Below, one piece after another: positions 51,286 through 59,370 of a stretch of 64,000 nt of DNA (position 1 is its first letter; every line of letters begins with the position of its first letter). The DNA is from UBA2336 sp036787955 (GTDB lineage: Bacteria > Bacteroidota > Bacteroidia > Cytophagales > Cyclobacteriaceae). Made by a program: the position numbers and the translations under genes. The stretch covers positions 88,326 through 152,325 of the forward strand of contig DAIQOI010000007.1 of assembly GCA_036787955.1 (NCBI GenBank), read 5' to 3'. The notes beneath the pieces were generated by a model, which saw only the letters and a program-made list of their open reading frames with translations, was not told the DNA's origin and did no database searches.

Positions 51286-52467
51286 TTACTTCCCCCTTCT
51301 GCGTTTCAGTTCTGTTTTAATCAATACCAGCTCGCGGCTGCTCTGCCCGGCCACTGAAGTGTTTTCCTCGGCCCTGCGGAACAGGTAGGGCATTACCTTG
51401 CGCACAGGACCATAAGGCAGGTATTTCACCACGTTATAACCACAACGCGCCAGATTAAAACTGATGTGATCGCTCATGCCATATAGCTGCGCAAACCACA
51501 CACGTTCATCCTGTGGCTGCATACCGTGTTTGTCCATCAGCACCGTGAGATAGTAGTTGCTGTATTCGTTATGCGAACCACACACCACAGAAATGCGCTG
51601 TTTATTATCGATACAAAAAGCGAGCGCTTTGTTAAACGCCTCATCAGTTGCCTCTTTGGTCGGATGGATGGGATCGGGATAGCCTTGTTGTTCAGCACGC
51701 GCCCGTTCTTTTTCCATATAGGCTCCGCGCACCAGCTTAACACCAAAGTACATGTTGTGCATTACCGCTTCATGAAAATGGTTGCGCAGATTTGTCAAGC
51801 CTGTCGTGCGGTACAATTGATAGGTATTGAAAACTATAGGACGCTGCGTGTTGTATTTCATCATCATTTCAAGCACCAGCCTGTCAACCACATCCTGGTA
51901 CCAACTGTCTTCTGCATCAATCATCACCGGCACATTCAGTTCGTGGGCCTTTTTGCAAATGCGATCCATCCGATCCTGTACGCGTTGGTAGGCTTGTTCC
52001 TCTTCGCTGGTCAGCGTTTCGCCTTTTTGGATTTTTTCCAGCAGGCTGGCCTGTGCTATACCGGTGGGTTTAAATACACAAAAGGGTATATGCGAAGACT
52101 GTGCGGCTGTTTCCAGATTACCCAAGGTTTCCAGGGTAGTTTGCTCAAACCCCTGCTCGGTATGCTCACCTTCCACAGCATAATCGAGTATGGCGCGCAC
52201 ATGATATTGAGCCAGCCGGTTAATCACTGCCTCAGCCTGCCGTTTGTCTTCACCGGCACAAAAATGGTCGAATACGGTTTTTCGGATGAGCCCTTCGACC
52301 GGCAGGCGCAGCGCCAGGCTAACCTTCACCAGCCAGGTGGCAACGGCCGCAATCCAGGGATGGTTTACCAGGGAAAAAATAAAATTTGCGCGTTTCAGCT
52401 CGGCATCACTGCGATACGCAAAGGCACAGGAGGTATCTTCAAAAGATACCGGCGGTCGGGCATCCAT
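51286..52467 (-). CDS. Proline dehydrogenase
   Basis: 393 residues of the monofunctional ProDH type. FAD/substrate motifs are visible: MIDAEDSWYQDVVDRL, RPIVFNTYQLYR, VKLVRGAYMEKERARA, and YLPYGPVRKVMPYLFRRAEENTS at the end (two pieces, the last RRAEEN being the family signature). It oxidises proline to pyrroline-5-carboxylate and feeds electrons to the quinone pool. It is not linked to the hydroxyproline operon 10 kb away but serves a related supply of carbon and nitrogen. Divergent from the DAHP synthase gene. Confidence 0.94.
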   Translation of the reverse strand: MDARPPVSFEDTSCAFAYRSDAELKRANFIFSLVNHPWIAAVATWLVKVSLALRLPVEGLIRKTVFDHFCAGEDKRQAEAVINRLAQYHVRAILDYAVEGEHTEQGFEQTTLETLGNLETAAQSSHIPFCVFKPTGIAQASLLEKIQKGETLTSEEEQAYQRVQDRMDRICKKAHELNVPVMIDAEDSWYQDVVDRLVLEMMMKYNTQRPIVFNTYQLYRTTGLTNLRNHFHEAVMHNMYFGVKLVRGAYMEKERARAEQQGYPDPIHPTKEATDEAFNKALAFCIDNKQRISVVCGSHNEYSNYYLTVLMDKHGMQPQDERVWFAQLYGMSDHISFNLARCGYNVVKYLPYGPVRKVMPYLFRRAEENTSVAGQSSRELVLIKTELKRRRGK

Positions 52468-52605
52468 GGCGCGAATATACGGGGCACATCACTACCGGCA
52501 AGGGTTGGTTAATAGCACCGCAAAAAATTCACTTCAACAACCAAACAACACACCCTGATAATCATTTTAATCATATACAGCAGTATTTCTGTAACTTCAA
52601 CCCCC

Positions 52606-53697
52606 ATGAACCTGACAAGCTGGTTAGCCGATTACGGATCCGGTCCTCTGGTGATAGCCGGTCCGTGCAGCGCTGAAGATGCCGGGCAACTTTTACAAAT
52701 TGCCCTGCGGCTTAAGGCCATGAATATTTCTGTGATGCGCGCCGGGGTATGGAAACCCCGTACCCGTCCGGGTACCTTTGAAGGAAAAGGGGATGAAGCA
52801 TTAGCATGGCTCAGCGAAGTCAAGCAGGCTACCGGCCTTGCCATAGCCACCGAAGTAGCCAGCCCCCTCCATGTGGAAAAAGCCTGCGCTGCCGGTATAG
52901 ATATTTTATGGGTTGGGGCCCGTACCACGGTAAATCCCTTTGCTGTACAGGAAATTGCCGAGGCCCTGAAAGGTACCGATAAGATCATCTGGGTAAAAAA
53001 CCCACTCAACCCCGATCCGGCACTGTGGTTGGGTGCTATTGAACGGATACACCGTTCTGGAATAAACAAACTGGCGGCCATCCACCGGGGGTTCTCTTCT
53101 TTCCGTCCTTCGCGTTTCCGCAACGTGCCCATGTGGCAGATACCTCTCGAAATAAAAAGCCTGCATCCGCAGTTGCCGCTCATTGCGGATCCCAGCCATA
53201 TTGCCGGTGAACGGCATTTGGTGTTTGAAGTAGCCCAACGCGCACTCGACCTCGGCTATGACGGATTGATGATTGAAGTTCATCCCCATCCCGATCAAGC
53301 GCTAAGCGATGCACGCCAGCAAATAGAACTGGACACACTGGAACAGTTTATCCGGCAGCTGCGCGTAACCCGCACTTCTTCGGGTAACGCCCTTTTTCTG
53401 AGCCAGCTGGAAAAACTGCGCGAACAGATTGACCACATTGATCGGGAACTGATTGAAACATTGGCCTCGCGCATGCGCCTGGCTGAAAAAATTGGCGAGT
53501 ACAAAAAAGAAAACAACGTGACCGTATTCCAGGCTTCACGCTGGAAAGAAATCATGGAAACCCGCCCGGATTGGGGTGCGCAGGCCAGCCTTTCGGCCGA
53601 TTTCATTCGGGATTTATACCGCATCATTCACGATGAGTCCATTCGCATTCAAACACGCATTTTCAACCAGTCAGAAACCCGACACGATGCTTCCTGA
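52606..53697 (+). CDS. Bifunctional DAHP synthase / chorismate mutase
   Basis: 363 residues. The N-terminal 250 residues are a KDO8P-type DAHP synthase (GPCSAEDAGQLL, AGVWKPRTRPGTFEGKG, DPSHIAGERHLV), which condenses phosphoenolpyruvate and erythrose 4-phosphate. The C-terminal 90 residues are an AroQ-class chorismate mutase (LEKLREQIDHIDRELIETLASRM, AEKIGEYKKEN). The fusion, seen in many Bacteroidota, lets chorismate and prephenate control the first step. aroB overlaps its end by 11 bp, so the two are coupled. Confidence 0.95.
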   Translation: MNLTSWLADYGSGPLVIAGPCSAEDAGQLLQIALRLKAMNISVMRAGVWKPRTRPGTFEGKGDEALAWLSEVKQATGLAIATEVASPLHVEKACAAGIDILWVGARTTVNPFAVQEIAEALKGTDKIIWVKNPLNPDPALWLGAIERIHRSGINKLAAIHRGFSSFRPSRFRNVPMWQIPLEIKSLHPQLPLIADPSHIAGERHLVFEVAQRALDLGYDGLMIEVHPHPDQALSDARQQIELDTLEQFIRQLRVTRTSSGNALFLSQLEKLREQIDHIDRELIETLASRMRLAEKIGEYKKENNVTVFQASRWKEIMETRPDWGAQASLSADFIRDLYRIIHDESIRIQTRIFNQSETRHDAS

Positions 53698-54724
53698 ACA
53701 CATCCGCATGTCGGGTAACCCCGGCAGTGATCTGAACGGGTTTATTGGCAAGAGGCAGTATAAAAAGATTGCCGTGCTGACCGATGAAAACACGGTGCGG
53801 TACTGCTATCCGCTCATCGAAAAATACCTGCCCGGGCATGAGCATATCTCAATTCCGGCGGGCGAGGCCCACAAATCGCTTCCTACCTGTATCACAGTAT
53901 GGCAAGCCATGACCCGTGCTCATATGGACCGCAAATCTGTATTGATTGTTGTGGGAGGGGGCATGCCGGGCGACCTGGGGGGGTTCTGCGCGGCCACCTT
54001 TAAACGGGGCATTGACTTTGTATTGGTACCCACTACCCTGCTGGCACAAGCCGATGCAAGCATTGGCGGAAAGACGGGCATTGACTTCGACTCCTATAAA
54101 AACCATATCGGGGTGTTCCGGCAGCCGGCACTTACACTGATAGCCCCTCTTTTTCTGAATACATTGCCCGAAAACGAACTGCGGTCAGGCTTTGCCGAAA
54201 TCATTAAACATGCACTCATTTCAGACAGGCACTGGTGGCAGCACCTTACCGGCCAGTCGTGGAAAGAGCTGAACTGGCCGGAAGAAGTAGAAAAGTCGGT
54301 TCGTTTCAAATGGAAAGTGGTGTCCGAAGACCCGCACGAACAAGGACTGAGAAAAGTTCTTAACGCGGGACACACCGTTGGTCATGCCATCGAAAGCTGG
54401 TTTCTGTCTTCGGGAAGACCTGTTTTGCATGGCGAGGCAGTTGCAGCCGGACTGGCTTGCGAAGCCATCATATCGCGCAATATGAATCTGTTGCCGGCAT
54501 CTGCGTGCAAGGAAATATGCGACTATTTGCTGAAGGTCTTCGGTAAACTGCATTGGCCCCCATCAGAAACAAGCAATATCTGCTCGTTGTGTTTGCAGGA
54601 TAAGAAAAATGAGGGCAAAGAAATTTTGATGGCCCTGCTGGAGGAACCAGGGCATATTCGCTGGGATTATGCGGTTGCTCCCGAAAACATCCTGCAGGCG
54701 CTGAACGAATACCTGCTGATGTAA
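53687..54724 (+). CDS. aroB: 3-dehydroquinate synthase
   Basis: 345 residues from the ATG at 53687, which overlaps the upstream stop by 11 bp; the longer frame runs inside the previous gene. NAD-binding and metal motifs: VVGGGMPGDLGGFCAATFKRG, PTTLLAQADASIGGKTGID, and RKVLNAGHTVGHAIE carrying a zinc histidine. It cyclises DAHP to 3-dehydroquinate, the second shikimate step. It is followed head to tail by a convergent small gene with no spacer. Confidence 0.95.
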   Translation: MLPEHIRMSGNPGSDLNGFIGKRQYKKIAVLTDENTVRYCYPLIEKYLPGHEHISIPAGEAHKSLPTCITVWQAMTRAHMDRKSVLIVVGGGMPGDLGGFCAATFKRGIDFVLVPTTLLAQADASIGGKTGIDFDSYKNHIGVFRQPALTLIAPLFLNTLPENELRSGFAEIIKHALISDRHWWQHLTGQSWKELNWPEEVEKSVRFKWKVVSEDPHEQGLRKVLNAGHTVGHAIESWFLSSGRPVLHGEAVAAGLACEAIISRNMNLLPASACKEICDYLLKVFGKLHWPPSETSNICSLCLQDKKNEGKEILMALLEEPGHIRWDYAVAPENILQALNEYLLM

Positions 54725-54913
54725 TCAGATGTAGATGGCTTCTTCATCCGTAGCTTCATCCTTTTTCGGTCGCAGGGCGCGCTTCAGGTCTTCTGCCTTT
54801 TTTGCCAGGAATTCACGGGTCTTTTGCTTGCGGTTACCTGTGAGCAGCCAGGCAGCCAGCAGTGCACCAGAGGCAATTCCCAATCCAATTGCTATTTTTT
54901 TAGTGGTGCTCAT
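54725..54913 (-). CDS. Small YtxH-like membrane-anchored protein
   Basis: 62 residues from the ATG at 54913 (another ATG lies at 54919). One hydrophobic segment (IAIGLGIASGALLAAWLLT) is followed by a charged helix (KTREFLAKKAEDLKRAL) as in YtxH-type stress proteins. Its stop directly abuts the aroB stop. It lies between aroB and aroA on the opposite strand and breaks the shikimate cluster. Confidence 0.78.
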   Translation of the reverse strand: MSTTKKIAIGLGIASGALLAAWLLTGNRKQKTREFLAKKAEDLKRALRPKKDEATDEEAIYI

Positions 54914-54921
54914 AGTCATTA

Positions 54922-54929
54922 CAAATTTA
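54922..54929 (-). promoter_or_regulatory. -7 element (TAAATTTG) of the YtxH-like gene
   Basis: Minus strand TAAATTTG ends 2 bp before the first ATG, so RNA should start near 54916-54914, which favours the inner ATG at 54913 and a leaderless or nearly leaderless message. Confidence 0.45.
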
Positions 54930-55002
54930 ACCTGATTTGTACCGTAAATGTTTCATCCGAATAAAAATATTTTCCCAATACGTATCTTGCCGCTCATCAA
55001 CC

Positions 55003-56226
55003 GTGCAAACGATCACACTTCACCATACACGGCATATTGAAGGGCGGGTAAGATTTCTGCCCGCATCAAAAAGCATCAGTAACCGCGTGTTAGTCATCAA
55101 TGCGCTGGCAGGCGGGGGCTCGGCCATAGCAAATCTTTCCGAGGCCAACGACACCCGGCTGATGATCCGGCTATTGGAATCACACGATCCTGAATGGAAT
55201 GCTGAGGATGCCGGAACTACCATGCGGTTTCTCACGGCTTATAGTGCCGTACAGCCGGGCGTTCGGCGGCTTACAGGCACGCATCGGATGAAACAAAGAC
55301 CCATAGGCATACTGGTTGATGCACTGCGCCAGCTTGGCGCTGAAATCAAATTCCTGGAAAAAGAGGGCTTCCCGCCATTGGAAGTGCGCGGCATCGCACA
55401 ACAGTTGACAAACCAGGTCGCTGTTCGCGGTGATGTGAGCAGCCAGTTTATCTCGGCATTGATGATGATCGGGCCGGTGCTGCCCGAAGGGCTGACCATT
55501 GAGCTGGTGGGCCAGGTGGGCAGTCGCCCCTACATCGAAATGACTGCTGCGCTGATGCACAGATTCGGTGCAGAGGTAGCATGGCAGCATAATTGCCTCA
55601 TCATTCCCAGGGGAGCATATCGCCCCACCTCCTATACCGTTGAAAACGACTGGTCGGCAGCCAGCTACTGGTTTTCTTTTGCCGCCCTGGCAAATACCGG
55701 TGAGATTGTGCTTCCCTCCATGACGCTGCGGTCCATACAGGGCGACCGTATCATAGCCGATGCAATGGAATCGCTGGGCGTGATGTGTCAGCCCAGAGGC
55801 AATGACCTGTTGCTGATGCAGAAAGACTGCCGCGAAAGCATCGTGTTTGACTTTACAGACTGCCCCGACCTGGCCCAAACCATCATGGTGGTTTGCGCTG
55901 CAAGAAATGTGACCGGCATCTTCACCGGGCTGGAAAGCCTGCGCATCAAGGAAACCGATCGCATAGCGGCCCTGCAGAATGAACTGAAAAAGCTAGGCGC
56001 CAGCCTTACCCAAGATGACGGAAGATGGTTGCTTAAGCCCGCTGAGCACTTACCGGAAAATATACCACCCATTGCCACCTATGACGATCACCGGATGGCG
56101 ATGGCCTTTGCCCCACTTGCCGCCATGCGAACCATTCAGATTGAAAATCCGCAGGTGGTGAAAAAATCTTATCCCCGTTTCTGGGACGACCTCAGGCAGA
56201 TAGGCATCCGGATAACCGGTCTTTGA
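55003..56226 (+). CDS. aroA: 3-phosphoshikimate 1-carboxyvinyltransferase (EPSP synthase)
   Basis: 407 residues from the GTG at 55003 (MQTITLHHTRHIEGRV); the frame is open back to a TTG at 54937, but homologues start here. Motifs: LPASKSISNRVLVINALAGG, AEDAGTTMRFL, SSQFISALMM, RIKETDRIAAL and DDHRMAMAFAP. It joins phosphoenolpyruvate to shikimate 3-phosphate. Its last 35 bp overlap the convergent gene downstream. With the DAHP synthase fusion and aroB it makes up a shikimate cluster. Confidence 0.94.
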   Translation: MQTITLHHTRHIEGRVRFLPASKSISNRVLVINALAGGGSAIANLSEANDTRLMIRLLESHDPEWNAEDAGTTMRFLTAYSAVQPGVRRLTGTHRMKQRPIGILVDALRQLGAEIKFLEKEGFPPLEVRGIAQQLTNQVAVRGDVSSQFISALMMIGPVLPEGLTIELVGQVGSRPYIEMTAALMHRFGAEVAWQHNCLIIPRGAYRPTSYTVENDWSAASYWFSFAALANTGEIVLPSMTLRSIQGDRIIADAMESLGVMCQPRGNDLLLMQKDCRESIVFDFTDCPDLAQTIMVVCAARNVTGIFTGLESLRIKETDRIAALQNELKKLGASLTQDDGRWLLKPAEHLPENIPPIATYDDHRMAMAFAPLAAMRTIQIENPQVVKKSYPRFWDDLRQIGIRITGL

Positions 56227-56995
56227 GCAACTGAACATACGCTGGAAAAAGAAGCATCCGGCTACCATACCACGAAAACATTTCGCCATCTACCAAGATG
56301 ATCTTTGATTGCGGCAACAACTGCTGCACTTCCGCGATGTGTTTTTCCCGAAACGGATAAGGTTCGGACGACAGCATCACCACATCAGGATTCAACGCTG
56401 CAATAGCCGCATCGGTAAGTTGAGGATAACGCCGAAGGCCCTGCAATGCATTGACAAGGCCTGCTTCCGTTAGCATGGCGTGAATAAAGGTTTGTGAAGC
56501 CGCAGCCATCCATGGTTGTCTCCAAATCAGATACAGGGTGCGGAGTGGCGGAAGCCTGGTCATTTTAGAAAAAGTACGCTCTATTTTGTTGCGCAAAACA
56601 ATGGCTTGGTCGGTAACACCGGTAATGCAACCTATGTCGGTAACAAGCCTGAAGGCATCAGCTATTGTAGTGATGTCGCTTATCCACACCGGAAATTCTT
56701 TCTGCAGGGTTTCGATGCCTTCGCGGTAGTTCTCTTCCCTGTTTCCGATGATCAGGTCGGGCGAGAGGCTGCGGATGATGTCCAATCGAAATTTTTTTGT
56801 TCCGCCAACTATGACTTTTGATTTTTTCCAGCCGGCAGGGTGAACACAAAATTTAGTGATGCCTGCCACCTTCTCTTCAAGACCGAGGTCATGGAGCAAT
56901 TCGGTTTGTGAGGGAACCAGCGAAACAATACGCCGGGGCGGATAGGGAATTGCTACCTTGTTCTGCAAATGATCGGTAAAAGTTTTGTATGCCAC
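56192..56995 (-). CDS. BtuF-like periplasmic-type binding protein (helical-backbone metal receptor)
   Basis: About 267 residues. PRRIVSLVPSQTELLHDLGLE at the start, then AGITKFCVHPAGW, LSPDLIIGNREENY and later LNPDVVMLSSEPYPF are the blocks of ABC-type cobalamin/iron-siderophore binding proteins. No signal peptide is evident from the chosen GTG (56995), so it may be cytoplasmic like some enzymes of this fold. The frame extends to 57022, but that region contains the terminator of the upstream gene. No transporter partners are adjacent. Convergent overlap of 35 bp with aroA. Confidence 0.8.
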   Translation of the reverse strand: MAYKTFTDHLQNKVAIPYPPRRIVSLVPSQTELLHDLGLEEKVAGITKFCVHPAGWKKSKVIVGGTKKFRLDIIRSLSPDLIIGNREENYREGIETLQKEFPVWISDITTIADAFRLVTDIGCITGVTDQAIVLRNKIERTFSKMTRLPPLRTLYLIWRQPWMAAASQTFIHAMLTEAGLVNALQGLRRYPQLTDAAIAALNPDVVMLSSEPYPFREKHIAEVQQLLPQSKIILVDGEMFSWYGSRMLLFPAYVQLLKDRLSGCLSA

Positions 56996-57001
56996 AAGGC
57001 G

Positions 57002-57034
57002 AAAATAAAAAGGTCCCACCAATTGCGCGGGACC
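57002..57034 (-). terminator. Terminator of the PAS histidine kinase operon
   Basis: Minus strand: GGTCCC, 11-nt loop, GGGACC, then TTTTTATTTT. It follows the kinase stop by 40 bp and supports a start of the next gene downstream of it. Confidence 0.75.
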
Positions 57035-57073
57035 GTGATAAAAAACGCACAGGGTACGCGAAGAAAGACCCTC

Positions 57074-58168
57074 TCACGAAAAACTCCGCGACCCTGCGCG
57101 TGTATCTTCAACCATTTCGCCTGCCTGGCATTTCTGATTAGGCAGGTAAACGATAAAGGTGGAACCTTTGCCCGGAACAGACTCCAGTTCAATTTTTCCT
57201 TTCAGCCGTTCAACCGTATCGCGCAGAATAAACAGTCCAAGCCCGGAACCCTGAGCCTGCGTGGTGGCCCGGAAGAACATATCAAAAATCCGTTCATGGT
57301 ATTGCTGCTCAATGCCAATACCATTGTCTGCAACCTTCAGCACAGCCTGTTTTTCGGTTACCTCAACATCTATCCTGATGAAATGCTTGGGCTTGCGCAC
57401 ATCTGCGTATTTTATGGCGTTGGTAAGCAGGTTGGTAAGAATGGTCTTTACCCGCATCAGGTCGGAACAAAATTCCACCGGCTGATGAATGTGAACTTCT
57501 ATGGACACCTTATCGGGGTGGTACGTCATGCGGTGGTTATCCAGCTCTTCCCGGATAACCGCTTCCCAGGAGATGAGCTGGTGTTGGATGGCCATCTTAC
57601 CGGTGCGGTAAAATTGGTGCATGTCTTCAATGAAAGCATTGAGTTTGTTCAGGCTTCTGCGGATGAGTGCCAAATATTCCAGACGCTGCGGCTCAGGTGC
57701 CTGTTCAGCCAGTGTAAGCAGGCCCAGTGCTGACATCACCGGTGCGCGTAAATCGTGGGTGGTTTTGTATATAACCTGATCGAGCTGTTTGTTGGAACTA
57801 AGCAGCTCCTGAGTTTTTTTTGTATAAGGCGTTACGTTATGTAGCTGCAAAACCTGTCCGCCATCTTCGTCATCCTGCCTGATCCGGTAGGCTGTAACAT
57901 CAAAATAGGTTGGCTCATCAGAGGCCAGGCAAAGACCTGCTTCAAAAATCTTTTTATCGGTATCTGATGAGAGACACTGCCTCCACAAATCGGCCTTTTC
58001 CTTTTCAACAAAATCAAAGATATTTTTTCCAAGTAACGAAAGAGGATCTGCACCATATTTGCGTACTACCGAAGAGATGTACCGGATGTGGTAGTTTTTG
58101 TCCACCACCACATAAATGTCATCGGAGTTCTCAACCAACTCCCTGAAAATCCATTCCATACTCTTCAT
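57074..58168 (-). CDS. PAS-domain sensor histidine kinase
   Basis: 364 residues, no membrane helix, so cytoplasmic. PAS domain (about 5-115: VENSDDIYVVVDKNYHIRYIS), HisKA with H138 in KTTHDLRAPVM, and HATPase with N box LTNLLTNAIKYAD, G1 VADNGIGIEQ and G2 GSGLGLFILRDTVE. It autophosphorylates in response to an unknown cue. No response regulator is adjacent. It is the last gene of a three-gene unit with two YfiR-type genes, 49 bp downstream of the second one. Confidence 0.92.
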   Translation of the reverse strand: MKSMEWIFRELVENSDDIYVVVDKNYHIRYISSVVRKYGADPLSLLGKNIFDFVEKEKADLWRQCLSSDTDKKIFEAGLCLASDEPTYFDVTAYRIRQDDEDGGQVLQLHNVTPYTKKTQELLSSNKQLDQVIYKTTHDLRAPVMSALGLLTLAEQAPEPQRLEYLALIRRSLNKLNAFIEDMHQFYRTGKMAIQHQLISWEAVIREELDNHRMTYHPDKVSIEVHIHQPVEFCSDLMRVKTILTNLLTNAIKYADVRKPKHFIRIDVEVTEKQAVLKVADNGIGIEQQYHERIFDMFFRATTQAQGSGLGLFILRDTVERLKGKIELESVPGKGSTFIVYLPNQKCQAGEMVEDTRAGSRSFS

Positions 58169-58217
58169 AATACCTTTAGCTGAAAACTCCGATGCACTTC
58201 CATCGCGGGGCCGGACG

Positions 58218-58727
58218 TTAAATCAGTATAGACATACTGGCCAACTGTCCGGATACCTTTAAGTTGGAGCTGGTAAACGTAGCCTGATTCAGCTCCCACT
58301 TCAGTTTGCCATCAATTACCCTGAAGTTGATGCAACTTCCCTTTTGGCCGAGGCCATTGCCATCGGTAACCGTGAGCACCGGCTTACCGGCAATGGCAGC
58401 CTTGATGTTGTCAAATTCCTTGCTCCTGCCTTTACCCAAGTACACCACATGGCAGGAAGCAGCCTCATCAGCAGAAGTAAGTTTTTTGACCACATATTTT
58501 TTGGACCCTTTCGGCTTCCCATCGTACCAGGCTTTGAGCGTGTTGAAAACGTTGTCTTCTCCCATCACCCCTACAACAAAGTCTCCACCTGTTCCTTCAT
58601 CCGGCCATTGTACATATTTGATAAAGTTAAACAACATGGCCGCATGAATTTCGTGCTCCGGACGTTCCTGTGCCCATGTTATTGCAGCGGCACCGGCTAA
58701 CATCAAACAGAAAAACATCTTTTTCAT
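58218..58727 (-). CDS. YfiR-family periplasmic protein (DUF4154), copy 2
   Basis: 169 residues with a signal peptide (MKKMFFCLMLAGAAAITWA). DUF4154 core: EHEIHAAMLFNFIKYVQWPDEG, DFVVGVMGEDNVF, KKYVVKKLTSADEAASCHVVYL, LTVTDGNGLGQKGSCINF. In Pseudomonas YfiR holds a membrane cyclase in check from the periplasm; here it lies directly before a histidine kinase, suggesting a similar sensing role. It is 25 bp downstream of a paralogue, about half identical by eye. Confidence 0.9.
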   Translation of the reverse strand: MKKMFFCLMLAGAAAITWAQERPEHEIHAAMLFNFIKYVQWPDEGTGGDFVVGVMGEDNVFNTLKAWYDGKPKGSKKYVVKKLTSADEAASCHVVYLGKGRSKEFDNIKAAIAGKPVLTVTDGNGLGQKGSCINFRVIDGKLKWELNQATFTSSNLKVSGQLASMSILI

Positions 58728-58752
58728 ATGTGAGAGGTTTTGAGTTGCGAGC

Positions 58753-59268
58753 CTATATCAATATGGCCATCGAAGTAAGCGAACCCGCCACTTTCAGGTT
58801 GGCCGCCTCAACGGCTTTCTGGTTCAATTCAAATTTCAGTTTGTTGTCTACGAACTTAAAGTTAATGGCACTGCCTTTTTCGCACAATCCCGCCTTATCG
58901 GTTATTACCAGGGTGCCTTTGCCTTTTACCTTGGCATTAACGGATTCAAATTCTCCGCTTTTTGACTTATCAATAAACACCACATGGCAGTTATCTAAAT
59001 CAGCGGCCGAATTAAACTTTTTAATTACATAGGTTTTATTGCCGCGGGGCTTCCCGCCATACCAACTGTTAAGGGTATTGTACACTTCGGTATTGCCAAT
59101 TACACCTATTACAAATTCTCCGTTATCGGCATGGTCGGGCCACTGTACGTATTTAATGAAGTTAAAAACCATCATCGAATACACTTCATGGAGGGGACGT
59201 TCCTGCGCATGGGCTGCCGTCATCAGGGTAACAAATGCTGCAAAGAGGGTTTTTCTGACTGCGTACAT
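58753..59268 (-). CDS. YfiR-family periplasmic protein (DUF4154), copy 1
   Basis: 171 residues with a signal peptide (VRKTLFAAFVTLMTAAHA). Same blocks as its neighbour: LHEVYSMMVFNFIKYVQWPD, EFVIGVIGNTEVYNTLNSWYGG, KTYVIKKFNSAADLDNCHVVF, and the C-terminal AGSLTSMAILI matches SGQLASMSILI. The pair arose by tandem duplication. First gene of the unit with a TACTTTTG -7 element 25 bp upstream. Confidence 0.9.
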   Translation of the reverse strand: MYAVRKTLFAAFVTLMTAAHAQERPLHEVYSMMVFNFIKYVQWPDHADNGEFVIGVIGNTEVYNTLNSWYGGKPRGNKTYVIKKFNSAADLDNCHVVFIDKSKSGEFESVNAKVKGKGTLVITDKAGLCEKGSAINFKFVDNKLKFELNQKAVEAANLKVAGSLTSMAILI

Positions 59269-59293
59269 CTCTTTTTACCGGTTGTTTACAGTA

Positions 59294-59301
59294 CAAAAGT
59301 A
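59294..59301 (-). promoter_or_regulatory. -7 element (TACTTTTG) of the YfiR-kinase unit
   Basis: Minus strand TACTTTTG matches TAnnTTTG, 25 bp before the first YfiR ATG. It overlaps the T-rich tail of the terminator of the preceding gene. Confidence 0.5.
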
Positions 59302-59302
59302 A

Positions 59303-59327
59303 ACCCCCCCGGATTTTCAGGGGGGGC
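59303..59327 (-). terminator. Terminator of the M42 peptidase gene
   Basis: Minus strand: CCCCCCC, 9-nt loop, GGGGGGG, then TTTACTTTT. It separates the peptidase from the YfiR unit; its tail overlaps the next promoter. Confidence 0.8.
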
Positions 59328-59370
59328 TATCTGTCTGTTCTTCTGATCGATGTAAGATTTTACCCGTTTT

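Noticed and set aside
51526..52512. 328-codon open frame on the plus strand
   Set aside because: Antisense to proline dehydrogenase, which shows all family motifs; His/Phe-rich shadow.
55180..55878. 232-codon open frame on the minus strand
   Set aside because: Antisense to aroA.
56969..57733. 254-codon open frame on the plus strand
   Set aside because: Antisense to the PAS histidine kinase and crosses its terminator.
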